Source of the DNA: Xenopus tropicalis
Taxonomy: Eukaryota > Chordata > Amphibia > Anura > Pipidae
Reading direction: 5' to 3'
DNA: 64,000 nt
NCBI RefSeq assembly: GCF_000004195.4
Contig: NC_030686.2
Span: 45,271,961-45,335,960 of the forward strand
Made by a program: the position numbers and the translations under genes. Shown here piece after piece: positions 1-12,618 of this stretch. The notes below the pieces were generated by a model, which was not told the origin of the DNA, did not search any database, and was given only the letters and a program-made list of their open reading frames with translations. How positions within the stretch are numbered: position 1 is the stretch's first letter; the number at the start of each line of letters is the position of its first letter.

Positions 1-625
1 CCCCACTGTTTGCTCATATTAGTATAATCTGCCCCCTAGCGGTGTAGTACGGGAACTAACTCAGGCCTGTGTAGCTTCTCAGCAGCAGAGCCCTCTTGGG
101 TTCAAAGTCAAGCCCCAAATACATACTATAAGGAGATTCCATTTCTGTTTGGCATTTTGTGCATTTATCAAGGTGTCCCCATTCCCAGCCTCCGGGGGGA
201 TAAGGAGTATCCAGTGTATCCCTGGCTGCATCTCTGTCTCACCCCCAATCAGGCTCCCAGTACAATAAGGAGAAATACAGTGATGGGGTAAAGCTACACA
301 CACATTAATACCCCAAGTAGCCTCTTACTACTGACCCAAGGACAAGTTCAGCAAAGGAATTGCCGCACACTGGGTACCGACCTGCTGATAAGATAAAGGC
401 ATTTGTATTTCTAGGGAATATTACAAAGCGCTGGTATAAATACTCTGTTAATGTCTCAGTACTGGCAATGCTGTAAGTGAAAGGCTGGAGCGGTGCCCGG
501 CCGGCCGGCTCTATTCTAGCATTGCGGAAACCCTAAACTCAATGGATATAATTATATATACTCTATTCTCCTGTATAACAGACACAGGCACCAGCCCCTA
601 TACTAACCTGCCCCAAACCACCTAC
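1..625. other. Intergenic, no gene seen
   Basis: I see no splice-supported exon, RNA gene or long repeat here. A short AT-rich stretch near 545-562 is the only low-complexity sequence. Confidence 0.5.
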
Positions 626-703
626 CTCAGAACTATCCAAACTGGGTTCTGAAATCCAATCATAGATCAAAGAATAAAAGTCCATCATCATGGATCTGGG
701 ATC
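626..703 (-). CDS. Candidate internal coding exon of an unidentified gene
   Basis: On the minus strand, a pyrimidine-rich acceptor ending in TTTCTTTCCAG is followed by a 78-nt open segment and a donor GAG|GTAGGT. In phase 0 the exon encodes 26 residues, starting D-P-R-S-M-M-M-D-F-Y-S and ending L-D-S-S-E, with an aromatic/acidic composition typical of coding sequence. The phase-0 length (26 codons exactly) and both good splice sites are direct observations. I do not recognise the protein. The human neighbours of AANAT on this side include UBE2O, but the peptide does not fit any part of UBE2O that I know. No partner exon was found, so the rest of the gene would lie outside the window or in exons I missed. 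Confidence 0.4.
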
Positions 704-1235
704 CTGGAAAGAAAAAGATTAATATCCATGAGAAAATGTTCTCTATGATTATACGGTGCAACATTCATAGCAATGCCCTGCGCCGGAGGAGCTTACAATC
801 TAGCACAATCATGGCGCACACTCGGGTCAGCTCATCAGGAGGCATTTAACCTGCCTGGATGTGTTTGTATTGTGGGAAGATATGGGCCCTCCCCCACCCT
901 AGATTTCTGCTCCCCACAATTAGCACCCATTAAATATCAATACAATGAGGCTATTTGGGAAGGTTCCCCCAGGGGATAAAGAACTTCACATACAATAACA
1001 CAGTTCAATAGATGTGAGTAAATTCAGCTTTTACCATTATTACTGTTGTTGTTATTGTCGTTACATACAGTCGTGATTGTGGCTGTTGGAAGCTGCCAAT
1101 GGAACTTGCTGGGGGTGCTTGCGGGAGGTTTATCCAGCCCAGCAACATGGTGCTGCCCACCCTGAGAGCCAATCAGCAGGCAGAGCTAGTAACTGACAAC
1201 AGCTAGAGTTATAGGCTAACATTTATTTACTGACT
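704..1235. other. Intergenic, no gene seen
   Basis: No supported exon or tandem array was found between the candidate exon and the 94-bp array. Confidence 0.5.
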
Positions 1236-2640
1236 GTACAGAGAGATACCATAAAACTATGGCACATAGGGATTCCCCTGTACTAAGCACAATTCAGCAG
1301 GAACAGCCCCCTAAGTTTGCTCATAGCCTGTACTGAGAGATACCATAAACTATGGCACATAGGGATTCCCCTGTACTAAGCACAATTCAGCAGGAACAGC
1401 CCCCTAAGTTTGCTCATAGCCTGTACAGAGAGATACCATAAAACTATGGCACATAGGGATTCCCCTGTACTAAGCACAATTCAGCAGGAACAGTCCCCTA
1501 AGTTTGCTCATAGCCTGTACAGAGAGATACCATAAAACTATAGCAGCATAGGGATCCCCCTGTACTAAGCACAATTCAGCAGGAACAGCCCCCTAAGTTT
1601 GCTCATAGCCTGTACAGAGAGATACCATAAAACTATGGCACATAGGGATTCCCCTGTACTAAGCACAATTCAGCAGGAACAGCCCCTAAGTTTGCTCATA
1701 GCCTGTACAGAGAGATACCATAAAACTATGGCACATAGGGATTCCCCTGTACTAAGCACAATTCAGCAGGAACAGCCCCCTAAGTTTGCCCATAGCCTGT
1801 ACAGAGAGATACCATAAAACTATGGCACATAGGGATTCCCCTGTACTAAGCACAATTCAGCAGGAACAGTCCCCTAAGTTTGCTCATAGCCTGTACAGAG
1901 AGATACCATAAAACTATAGCAGCATAGGGATTCCCCTGTACTAAGCACAATTCAGCAGGAACAGCCCCCTAAGTTTGCTCATAGCCTGTACAGAGAGATA
2001 CCATAAAACTATGGCACATAGGGATTCCCCTGTACTAAGCACAATTCAGCAGGAACAGTCCCCTAAGTTTGCTCATAGCCTGTACAGAGAGATACCATAA
2101 AACTATAGCAGCATAGGGATTCCCCTGTACTAAGCACAATTCAGCAGGAACAGCCCCCTAAGTTTGCTCATAGCCTGTACAGAGAGATACCATAAAACTA
2201 TGGCACATAGGGATTCCCCTGTACTAAGCACAATTCAGCAGGAACAGCCCCCTAAGTTTGCTCATAGCCTGTACAGAGAGATACCATAAAACTATGGCAC
2301 ATAGGGATTCCCCTGTACTAAGCACAATTCAGCAGGAACAGCCCCCTAAGTTTGCTCATAGCCTGTACAGAGAGATACCATAAAACTATGGCACATAGGG
2401 ATTCCCCTGTACTAAGCACAATTCAGCAGGAACAGCCCCCTAAGTTTGCCCATAGCCTGTACAGAGAGATACCATAAAACTATGGCACATAGGGATTCCC
2501 CTGTACTAAGCACAATTCAGCAGGAACAGCCCCCTAAGTTTGCCCATAGCCTGTACAGAGAGATACCATAAAACTATGGCACATAGGGATTCCCCTGTAC
2601 TAAGCACAATTCAGCAGGAACAGCCCCCTAAGTTTGCCCC
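1236..2640. repeat. Minisatellite, ~94-bp unit, about 15 copies
   Basis: The phrase AGAGATACCATAAAACTATG recurs every 93-95 bp about 15 times, with the rest of the unit nearly identical. Copies fall into two subtypes, one with 'tggcacatag' and one with 'tagcagcatag'. Short open frames across it are repeat artefacts. Confidence 0.95.
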
Positions 2641-3087
2641 TGTTGTTTAACGAGTCAGACTTCTTGTTTGTAATGCCATACAGTAATTCTGCAGCACCAG
2701 ACCTATGAATAATGTGTATACAAGTGATATATTGGCTCACAGTGACAGACAGACAGACAGGGCCGTTTATTAAGCCGATTGCTGCAGAATTACTTGATGA
2801 CATTATAAGACTTATTGATTTCTATTACTCAACTGCTTCCCCTCCAACCCTTCAGTACTTGTGCTATCAGGCACCGGGGCCCCAGGTCTAATAATCCCCA
2901 TAATCCAATGGCCCATCGCGCTATTAATAGATTATTTTACAGGGTAATTATATATCTGCATCTAACATCCAAATACTAAGGTCCCAAATCAACTGCAGGG
3001 CGCCAATCTGCATTACCACCAACCTACCTCTAGGTGTCTCCCTATAGCTATTAGACAACCCAGGTCAAATAATTGTACTGCAAAGGC
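2641..3087. other. Unique spacer between two minisatellites
   Basis: No exon or RNA gene seen. A short CAGA run lies near 2743-2760. Confidence 0.5.
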
Positions 3088-4136
3088 TTGTGATGCAGCC
3101 CCCCTGCCCTGTAAGCTCTGCAGCCTCCCTGCCCTGTAAGCTCTGCAGCCCCCCTGCCCTGTAAGTTCTGCAGCCCCTCTGCCCTGTAAGCTCTGCAGCC
3201 CCCCTGCCCTGTAAGCTCTGCAGCCTCCCTGCCCTGTAAGCTCTGCAGCCTCCCTGCCCTGTAAGCTCTGCAGCCTCCCTGCCCTGTAAGCTCTGCAGCC
3301 TCCCTGCCCTGTAAGCTCTGCAGCCTCCCTGCCCTGTAAGCTCTGCAGCCTCCCTGCCCTGTAAGCTCTGCAGCCTCCCTGCCCTGTAAGCTCTGCAGCC
3401 TCCCTGCCCTGTAAGCTCTGCAGCCTCCCTGCCCTGTAAGTTCTGCAGCCCCTCTGCCCTGTAAGCTCTGCAGCCCCCCTGCCCTGTAAGCTCTGCAGCC
3501 TCCCTGCCCTGTAAGCTCTGCAGCCTCCCTGCCCTGTAAGCTCTGGCAGCCTCCCTGCCCTGTAAGCTCTGCAGCCTCCCTGCCCTGTAAGCTCTGCAGC
3601 CTCCCTGCCCTGTAAGCTCTGCAGCCTCCCTGCCCTGTAAGCTCTGCAGCCTCTCTGCCCTGTAAGCTCTGCAAGCCTCCCTGCCCTGTAAGCTCTGCAG
3701 CCTCCCTGCCCTGTAAGCTCTGCAGCCTCTCTGCCCTGTAAGCTCTGCAGCCTCCCTGCCCTGAAAGCTCTGCAGCCCCCTGCCCTGTAAGCTCTGGCAG
3801 CCTCCCTGCCCTGTAAGCTCTGCAGCCCCCCTGCCCTGTAAGCTCTGCAGCCTCCCTGCCCTGTAAGTTCTGCAGCCCCTCTGCCCTGTAAGCTCTGCAG
3901 CCTCCCTGCCCTGTAAGCTCTGCAGCCTCCCTGCCCTGTAAGCTCTGCAGCCTCCCTGCCCTGTAAGTTCTGCAGCCCCTCTGCCCTGTAAGCTCTGCAG
4001 CCCCCCTGCCCTGTAAGCTCTGAGCCTCCCTGCCCTGTAAGTTCTGCAGCCCCCCTGCCCTGTAAGCTCTGAGCCTCCCTGCCCTGTAAGTTCTGCAGCC
4101 CCCCTGCCCTGTAAGTTCTGCAGCCCCCCTGCTCTG
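3088..4136. repeat. Minisatellite, 25-bp unit, about 40 copies
   Basis: The unit is based on CAGCCTCCCTGCCCTGTAAG plus CTCTG. Because 25 is not a multiple of 3 and the minus strand of the unit lacks stop codons, all three minus-strand frames stay open for 200-380 codons. These are not genes. Confidence 0.97.
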
Positions 4137-4489
4137 AAGCCCCCCAGGATAGGGGGCCCATAGACACCTTTCCTCTGGGATAACCTCATTTTAATCCACT
4201 ATACAGTTTTAATTTCTTTTGCCCACCAATTACATTTTGCCCTGGGCCCACTGGAGCCATAAAGCGGCCTGTCTATAGCTGTCACCTTCTATCCTCTGCA
4301 GGTATGGACAATAAATCCAGGGGGCGGGGCAGATTATGGGTGGGGCATATGGCATCTGGGAGTGGAGTGATGATGTAAGGGCACAGGGGGATGATGTGGC
4401 AGACAGGGATTGGCCAAAATCCTGGGGTCACATTGCCACAGTTTTGTACAGGCCACACCCAGTGCAGGGTGATAGTGAATGAGCCCTTA

Positions 4490-4565
4490 TACAGTATATA
4501 TATATATAATTGTATGTGTATAGTACCGGTCCAGCCCAACACACACTATATATATATATATATAG
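4490..4565. repeat. AT microsatellites
   Basis: Two TA-dinucleotide runs (about 4493-4508 and 4547-4564) flank a short unique stretch. Confidence 0.85.
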
Positions 4566-4627
4566 ACAGCCAGTTGGTGCAAACCACTAACAATGATTAT
4601 ACCTGGGTGCAAGAGCAAATATAGTAC

Positions 4628-4788
4628 AATAAGACAAAAAAGTGTCTTTTCTCTGCCTCCTGACGAAAGTCCCTGTGGGGGGCTGAAACGTTGAGGTCTG
4701 AAATGTTCCTTTTTCATATTTTGTAACAAAATTTATCTTTTTTCAAATATTTTAAATCCTGTGAGTGCTGACACTTTTTTGTCTTATT
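4628..4788. mobile_element. MITE with 19-bp perfect terminal inverted repeats
   Basis: AATAAGACAAAAAAGTGTC at 4628-4646 is exactly inverted at 4770-4788. The interior (4660-4700) contains 'gaaag...gctgaaacgtt', a motif related to the stretches near 27.9 kb and 36.0 kb. There is no coding capacity. Confidence 0.8.
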
Positions 4789-5443
4789 ATATATATTTAT
4801 AATTTCCCATAAGTCACAGTGATCCTTTGGCACCACTATTTTAGGCTTTGTTTATTGGTCCCATTCATTGATGGGGTTCCCTTGGGGGGGGGTGGGACTT
4901 TTATTGTTTCTCAGCAACAGAATCTGAGGGCGCATGTTTGTTCATCACTGACAGAATGGAGCCCGAGAAGCTTGTTAGACAGACTTTAAGATGGGCAAGT
5001 TTGCTATAATTCATCTCAGTAACCAGAAGTGTAATTGGAGGTAGGCACCCCTGTAGCCCAGGCAGGGAACAACCTCCCAGCAGAGATGGTCTCACCTAAT
5101 CTAATAAGGGAACTAAGCTGAGGCCTCTCCGGCTTCTTATGAAGCTGAATCAGGGCTGATGCTAAAGGAATAACATGACATGTTAAACTACAATACCCAG
5201 GATCCTCAGCTGTAATGCTGTATGGGCAGGTTTAGGCTTGTGATGTTGAGCATTTATACCTTTATTTAGGGAATGAAGGACACAGAGTTGGCTGTTAGTT
5301 GGATGCTGGGAGTTGTAGTTGGGCTATAACACAGCATGGGGGGGGGGGTTGGACAGAGAAAGTGCCCAGGTTCCATGGAGGGATTACACAGTGAATGGGA
5401 GGTTGGAGCTGAACTAAAGGCTCTCGGTGCGGTCCCTAAACCC
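4789..5443. other. Intergenic, no gene seen
   Basis: Contains a G-run near 5338-5348 and the dispersed phrase 'ctgggagttgtagttg' (about 5308). No supported exon. Confidence 0.45.
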
Positions 5444-5608
5444 TTTATAGGGAGTCACGTGAGCGGCAAGTTAATTCAGAGACTTAAGCAGGATCTCCGG
5501 CAATCCTGGGACAGAGGGCAGAGCCAGGCGAGACCCACTTGCACTCTCCCACAGCCTCTCCCGGCCCCACTTGGCAGCTCCGTGCCCAGCGCCTCTGCCC
5601 AAACTCAG
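5444..5608 (+). promoter_or_regulatory. Possible plus-strand promoter and noncoding first exon with a CACGTG E-box
   Basis: A TATA-like TTTATAG (5444-5450) lies next to a perfect E-box CACGTG (5456-5461). About 150 bp further on there is a strong donor, CTCAG|GTGAGT, at 5608/5609. The segment is GC-richer than its surroundings. The nearest downstream plus-strand gene is aanat (ATG at 10200), so this could be a distal first exon. That would need the donor to splice to an acceptor in the aanat leader, which I cannot demonstrate. Confidence 0.25.
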
Positions 5609-6149
5609 GTGAGTGCCACTTTCCTCATCCACTTGGGAGGGGGCGGGTCTCTTTATAACCCCCATGCACCCCCATCTCCCCAGGGCTGAACCCCAAAACT
5701 GCTTTTTGTATAATGACTAAATATATCACTCCGACCAACTTCCCAACACACATTATTACTTGTCAATTTTATTGCAATTGCGTTTGTTTGTCCCTCTCTC
5801 TGGTTCCGACTCTTGAAACTGAAGTGGGTGCTCCTCCAGGTCTGTCAGTTAGATAGCTCCGGGGTTTCCGGAGTCAGGGCCAGCAGTGCAGAGAATATAA
5901 ACAGCCAGACAAATATACAGCATCCAGTGGCAATAACATTTTACAAAAAACTTTGAAATGAGTCAATATTTATAACGAATATATACTGCCAAGGTGCTCA
6001 GTGTTACATTCTGTTTGATTAGGCAGAGTTCCCCTTTAATTTCATCCAAAGTACAGATCATTCAGAGCTGGGCGTATGTTACAGTGTGTTACTATGGGCT
6101 ATTGGTATAAATCACTAACCCACTGCTAGGAACAAACGCAGGTAATGTA
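5609..6149. other. Intergenic, no gene seen
   Basis: AT-rich unique-looking DNA up to the 34-bp array; no exon supported. Confidence 0.45.
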
Positions 6150-7965
6150 TAGAGTATGGGGGCAGTATGATATACAGTATAAGTACAATATGGGGGCAGT
6201 ATGATATACAGTATAAGTACAATATGGGGGCAGTGTAATACTCAGTATAAGTACAATATGGGGGCAGTGTAATATCCAGTATAAGTACAATATGGGGGCA
6301 GTGTAATATCCAGTATAAGTACAATATGGGGGCAGTGTAATATCCAGTATAAGTACAATATGGGGGCAGCGTAATATCCAGTATAAGTACAATATGGGGG
6401 CAGCGTAATATCCAGTATAAGTACAATATGGGGGCAGTGTAATATCCAGTATAAGTACAATATGGGGGCAGTGTAATATCCAGTATAAGTACAATATGGG
6501 GGCAGTGTAATACCCAGTATAAGTACAATATGGGGGCAGCGTAATATCCAGTATAAGTACAATATGGGGGCAGCATAATATCCAGTATAAGTACAATATG
6601 GGGGCAGTATAATATCCAGTATAAGTACAATATGGGGGCAGTGTAATATCCAGTATCAGTACAATATGGGGGCAGTGTAATATCCAGTATAAGTACAATA
6701 TGGGGGCAGTATAATATCCAGTATAAGTACAACATGGGGGCAGTGTAATATCCAGTATAAGTACAACATGGGGGCAGTGTAATATCCAGTATAAGTACAA
6801 TATGGGGGCAGTATAATATCCAGTATAAGTACAACATGGGGGCAGTATAATATCCAGTATAAGTACAACATGGGGGCAGTATAATATCCAGTATAAGTAC
6901 AACATGGGGGCAGTATAATATCCAGTATAAGTACAACATGGGGGCAGTATAATATCCAGTATAAGTACAACATGGGGGCAGTATAATATCCAGTATAAGT
7001 ACAACATGGGGGCAGTATAATATCCAGTATAACTACAATATGGGGGCAGTGTAATATCCAGTATAAGTACAATATGGGGGCAGTGTAATATCCAGTATAA
7101 GTACAACATGGGGGCAGTATAATATCCAGTATAACTACAATATGGGGGCAGTGTAATATCCAGTATAAGTACAATATGGGGGCAGTGTAATATCCAGTAT
7201 AAGTACAACATGGGGGCAGTATAATATCCAGTATAAGTACAACATGGGGGCAGTGTAATATCCAGTATAAGTACAATATGGGGGCAGTGTAATATCCAGT
7301 ATAAGTACAATATGGGGGCAGTGTATATCCAGTATAAGTACAATATGGGGGCAGTGTAATATCCAGTATAAGTACAATATGGGGGCAGTGTAATATCCAG
7401 TATAAGTACAATATGGGGGCAGTGTAATATCCAGTATCAGTACAATATGGGGGCAGTGTAATATCCAGTATCAGTACAATATGGGGGCAGTGTATCCAGT
7501 ATCAGTCATTGGGGGCAGTGTAATATCCAGTATAAGTACAATATGGGGGCAGTGTAATATCCAGTATAAGTACAATATGGGGGCAGTGTAATATCCAGTA
7601 TAAGTACAATATGGGGGCAGTGTAATATCCAGTATAAGTACAATATGGGGGCAGTGTAATATCCAGTATCAGTACAATATGGGGGCAGTGTAATATCCAG
7701 TATAAGTACAATATGGGGGCAGTGTAATATCCAGTATCAGTACAATATGGGGGCAGTGTAATATCCAGTATAAGTACAATATGGGGGCAGTGTAATATCC
7801 AGTATAAGTACAATATGGGGGGCAGTATAATATCCAGTATAAGTACAATATGGGGGCAGTGTAATATCCAGTATCAGTACAATATGGGGGCAGTGTAATA
7901 TCCAGTATAAGTACAATATGGGGGCAGTGTAATATCCAGTATCAGTACAATATGGGGGCATTAAG
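6150..7965. repeat. Minisatellite, 34-bp unit, about 53 copies
   Basis: The unit contains CCAGTATAAGTACAATATGG followed by GGGCAGTGTAATAT. Variants tat/cat and gtg/tat/gcg form local runs. The 34-bp period with a stop-free minus strand keeps minus-strand frames open (up to about 400 codons); these are artefacts. Confidence 0.97.
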
Positions 7966-9164
7966 TACAAGAATATCTATCAATACATATTGTGTTTGTA
8001 ATAAGATTTGTAGTGTGTGCAGATAAAGAGCTTAGTTACTGGGACTATAAATAAGAGCAGGTCTATGTGTCCCAAGCCCACAGGGACCTACGTCATCCCT
8101 CCCAAACCCCAAGCCAAGAAGGAAGGGATGTTATTTGGCCCGACCCCTAATTATTCCTTAGTCACGCGTGGCTTTTCCCACAGAGCATCTGCATCAGGTC
8201 AGGGATAAGGGAGGGTGATAAAAACATTATTCTTCCCTCTCTGGATAATCTCTCAATGGGATGATGGGAAATCAGTTTGTGCACGTCACTTTAATAACCT
8301 TTATCAGGATTAGAATTAGAAGAGCTTCAGCGTATATATATATCTATATAAATTCCATTTCAGAATCGGTTGTTTTGTCTGCTGCAAATCCCAGCTGATG
8401 GCGCCTCCTGGAAAAGCAGGTTTATGGCGGTACTGCAAGCGCCTCATATGCTAAAGGGATTTGAGAGAGGCTATAGCTCCCCTTTATCTCTATATACAAA
8501 CTAGGTATCCTGTTATATACAGTACTACCCAGAATTCCATAGCACTGTAGCCAAAGAGGTTCTTCTTATTGGTCCCTGTGAAAGTGGCTGTAGAACACAA
8601 GGCAGCAGTTTCCATTTCCCCCCCCCCCAGTCTATGTCGGCTGGTTCCTACCCCCATTCCCAGTAAGAGTGAGAGGCTGATACACAGATCCTTGTCCCTT
8701 TGCATTTAGCCCTAAGTGCCACTTACCCACCTGGCAATTACCAGCTGCCAATTAGAATGTGACGTCCACGCGCCGGCACAGAGCGCTCAGCAATTACAGC
8801 TGCGTTGGCTTTAATGCTCCCATTTAATACTCTCCCATCGCTCGGCTCTTGCAGTTGCCCCTTTTGACCCGACACTCAGCAAATTTACATTTATAGAAAA
8901 AAAAGAAAATTCTGAACCTGAAATTTTGCTAAACTTTTTAAATAAAAAACCCCTAGCGCTATAGAGTTCTGGATAACAGATCCCATGCCTGTATTGGCAT
9001 GTAAGGACAGATTTATGGAGTCATTTGCTCTGTTGAACTATTTGGAGTATTCAGAGTGCAGCTGGGGGTGATATTAAACCCTGATCCCCTTTAAAGGGAA
9101 AGTTTCCCTTCGTATGATGCAGACATGATCTAATAGACACTGGCAGTGGGTCTTCCTTTCTTAA
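7966..9164. other. Intergenic, no gene seen
   Basis: Holds a TA-rich patch (8333-8350) and a poly-C run near 8620. No splice-supported exon. Confidence 0.45.
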
Positions 9165-9390
9165 GGCGGCCATACGGGGGCAGATTTCCTTCAGTCCAAG
9201 TCAGCAGCTTATCTGCCCATGTATGGGGCCCCCCCAACCAATCTCTGGCCTAAAATTGGGCAGATCTCGATTGGGCAGATTTGATTTTCCCGTCGGCTTG
9301 TTGATGCACCCTCAGTCCGACTGCCCATATAGCTGCCATTTTAGGGCCAAACAATTGATTCCCCCAATATCACCCACACTCCAAAATGGA
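9165..9390. mobile_element. Fragment of a 'ggccatac' MITE-like repeat
   Basis: 'Ttaaggcggccatac' followed by inverted short segments resembles the ends of the better-preserved elements at 15412-15730 and 31056-31379. The right end is unclear. Confidence 0.4.
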
Positions 9391-10073
9391 GGGCAGAGAC
9401 CCCAATAATACAAGGCTGCAGTGTTGGACTGGGGTGTGTGGGGCCTTCTGGGACTGCCACCCTTGGAGTCCCACTGACCAATTGCCCAACCCCACCCCCC
9501 CTGAGTGCATATACATTATAATTAACTTTGCCACAACTGCGGGAGGGAGGTCAGCTGGGGAGTGGAAATACTTTGGATCAGATCTGGGTCGGTGGGGCCC
9601 ACCATGTTTTTTCCCAGTGTGCCACCGGCCCAGTTCGACCCTGGATGCCAACGTTTATCAGCACTGGGGGGCACATATGCACCCCTCTCCCACCCCCTAA
9701 CTTGTGAGGTGCAAAACAGAATTCTAGCTGCAATGAAATCAGGGGCCCGGGGGGATCCCATTACTATTAAAATTAGTGTAGTCTTAAGGGGTCAACTGAA
9801 AACCCCACTCATCAGGGGATGAGGGCAATAAGGGGAATAAGGGCATTGGTGCAGGGCCCCTCCTTATTGCCCCCGAGCACTTGTTTAAACACATGGCCCT
9901 GCCCCGTATATTTGCGGGGGCCCTTCTGCACCTGTGTTTATGGAGAATAGATATCGTGAATGAAAACAATTTTTCCATGGTATTGAGCGCAATTAAATCT
10001 CTCCATCCCATAATTACAGGGGGGAAATGGACCTGCATATTCATGAGTGGGCTGTGCCCTTTAGAGAGTGGGT

Positions 10074-10118
10074 ACATGTGAGCCCGTTACCGTGCGTCAC
10101 CGCGCCAGGCTTTATATA
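10074..10118 (+). promoter_or_regulatory. aanat: aanat proximal promoter
   Basis: A TATA box (TTTATATAG, 10111-10119) sits 81 bp upstream of the aanat ATG. Just upstream are an E-box-type CATGTG (about 10075-10080) and TGCGTCAC (about 10093-10100), which resembles a cAMP response half-site. AANAT transcription is known to be driven by clock/E-box and cAMP inputs in several vertebrates; the role of these particular sites is inference. Confidence 0.5.
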
Positions 10119-10130
10119 GAGAGGGGCTGA

Positions 10131-11481
<1,351 letters not shown>

Positions 11482-11803
11482 CCCCCCCCCCCGCCCAACT
11501 CCCATATCCAGTTAACCCCTCTGCAGCTGGAGGGGTCAGTAATGCGCCGCAGTGCAGTGTCTTCCTGGCCCAGCTGATGGCAGAGGGGCGCGACGAACTG
11601 CAACAGGGGCATCTGGGGGTTAATAACCTGCAGTTCATGATCATATCAAACAGCTTCTTGCAGCCCCTGTTTGCGCCCCCATTCACTCACCAATGCATCT
11701 GCAACTGCCCCCCACTGGCAGACGTGATGTACAACCATTGTATAAATACAGCCCCCCCCGTACCCACCTGTCACTGTACAAAATCCACTCATATGTGTCT
11801 CTA

Positions 11804-11809
11804 AATAAA
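11804..11809 (+). terminator. aanat: aanat polyadenylation signal
   Basis: AATAAA lies 323 nt after the aanat stop codon, within CTAAATAAATATGC. The intervening sequence is a plausible 3' UTR. Confidence 0.75.
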
Positions 11810-11998
11810 TATGCTTTTGTACCAGCACCGCCTGCCCACATCCTTACTGCCGCTACATGGGGGCCGGGGGCACACAGACCCAGCACAGGGGAGCGTTATA
11901 CACAGGGTTATGGGGGCAAAACCTGCTACAGCCTTGCTTTACGGCAGAGATACACATAGCTGGATGACCTGTTACCCTGTATCAGAAAGGGGCACTTA

Positions 11999-12262
11999 CA
12001 GCACTGCTGGCCCTGGGGCCAAACGATCGAATTATAACGACGGATATAGGTAAAGTCGGTTCAGGGACCGCATCAACGAGCCAATGCGGTCCCCGATCCG
12101 ACTAGATTTTTTAACCTTTCCGATCGATATCTGGATAATTTCAGGCCAGATATCGGTCGGGCAGGCCCGTCGGTAGTGCCCATACACGGCCCGATAAGCT
12201 GCCAAATCTGTCTAAGGGACCCATATCGGCAGCTAGAATCGGCCCGTGTATGGGGACCTTTA
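11999..12262. mobile_element. Non-autonomous DNA element, 'ccatacacgg' family
   Basis: Shares long near-identical stretches with 48502-48797: the core 'tttttaacct', 'atcggtcgggcaggccc' and the end 'gtgtatggggaccttta'. Its left boundary is less certain. Confidence 0.65.
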
Positions 12263-12612
12263 GTCTTATAACTACAGAGAGCTCAATGGCAGAAAGTCTG
12301 TGACTTAAGCTGTGGGAGGGCCTAAACACAATAATGGCAGCTTACTGGAGTAGGGGAAATGTAACTTAAGCAGTAGGTGGGTTTATGACTGTTATGGAAG
12401 CTTACAGGGGGGAGGGGGCTGTAAGTTGTGCAGTGGGTGGGGCTAGAATACCAAAATGGCAGCTTACAGAGGGAAAATATAAATGCAGGGGGTTGGAATA
12501 TGACTCTGTGATGGTAAAGGGTCTGGCGCGAATACACAGTTACAAATAACTGATTCCGGTGAGGGGAAGGGAAGGGATGAGGCACAGGATATAGAAGTGG
12601 TAGCCAAATGTC

Positions 12613-12618
12613 TTTATT
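12613..12618 (-). terminator. rhbdf2: Likely rhbdf2 polyadenylation signal
   Basis: TTTATT on the plus strand reads AATAAA on the minus strand, about 1.9 kb past the rhbdf2 stop codon. Another AATAAA on the minus strand near 13180 could be used instead. The 3' ends of aanat and rhbdf2 would then be about 0.8 kb apart. Confidence 0.45.

Noticed and set aside
3013..4189. Three overlapping minus-strand ORFs of 207-384 codons
   Set aside because: They translate the 25-bp minisatellite in different frames; no start context, splice site or family similarity.
6115..7970. Minus-strand ORFs up to 405 codons rich in Tyr, Leu, Ile and Pro
   Set aside because: A stop-free 34-bp repeat read in rotating frames; hydrophobic periodicity is a by-product.
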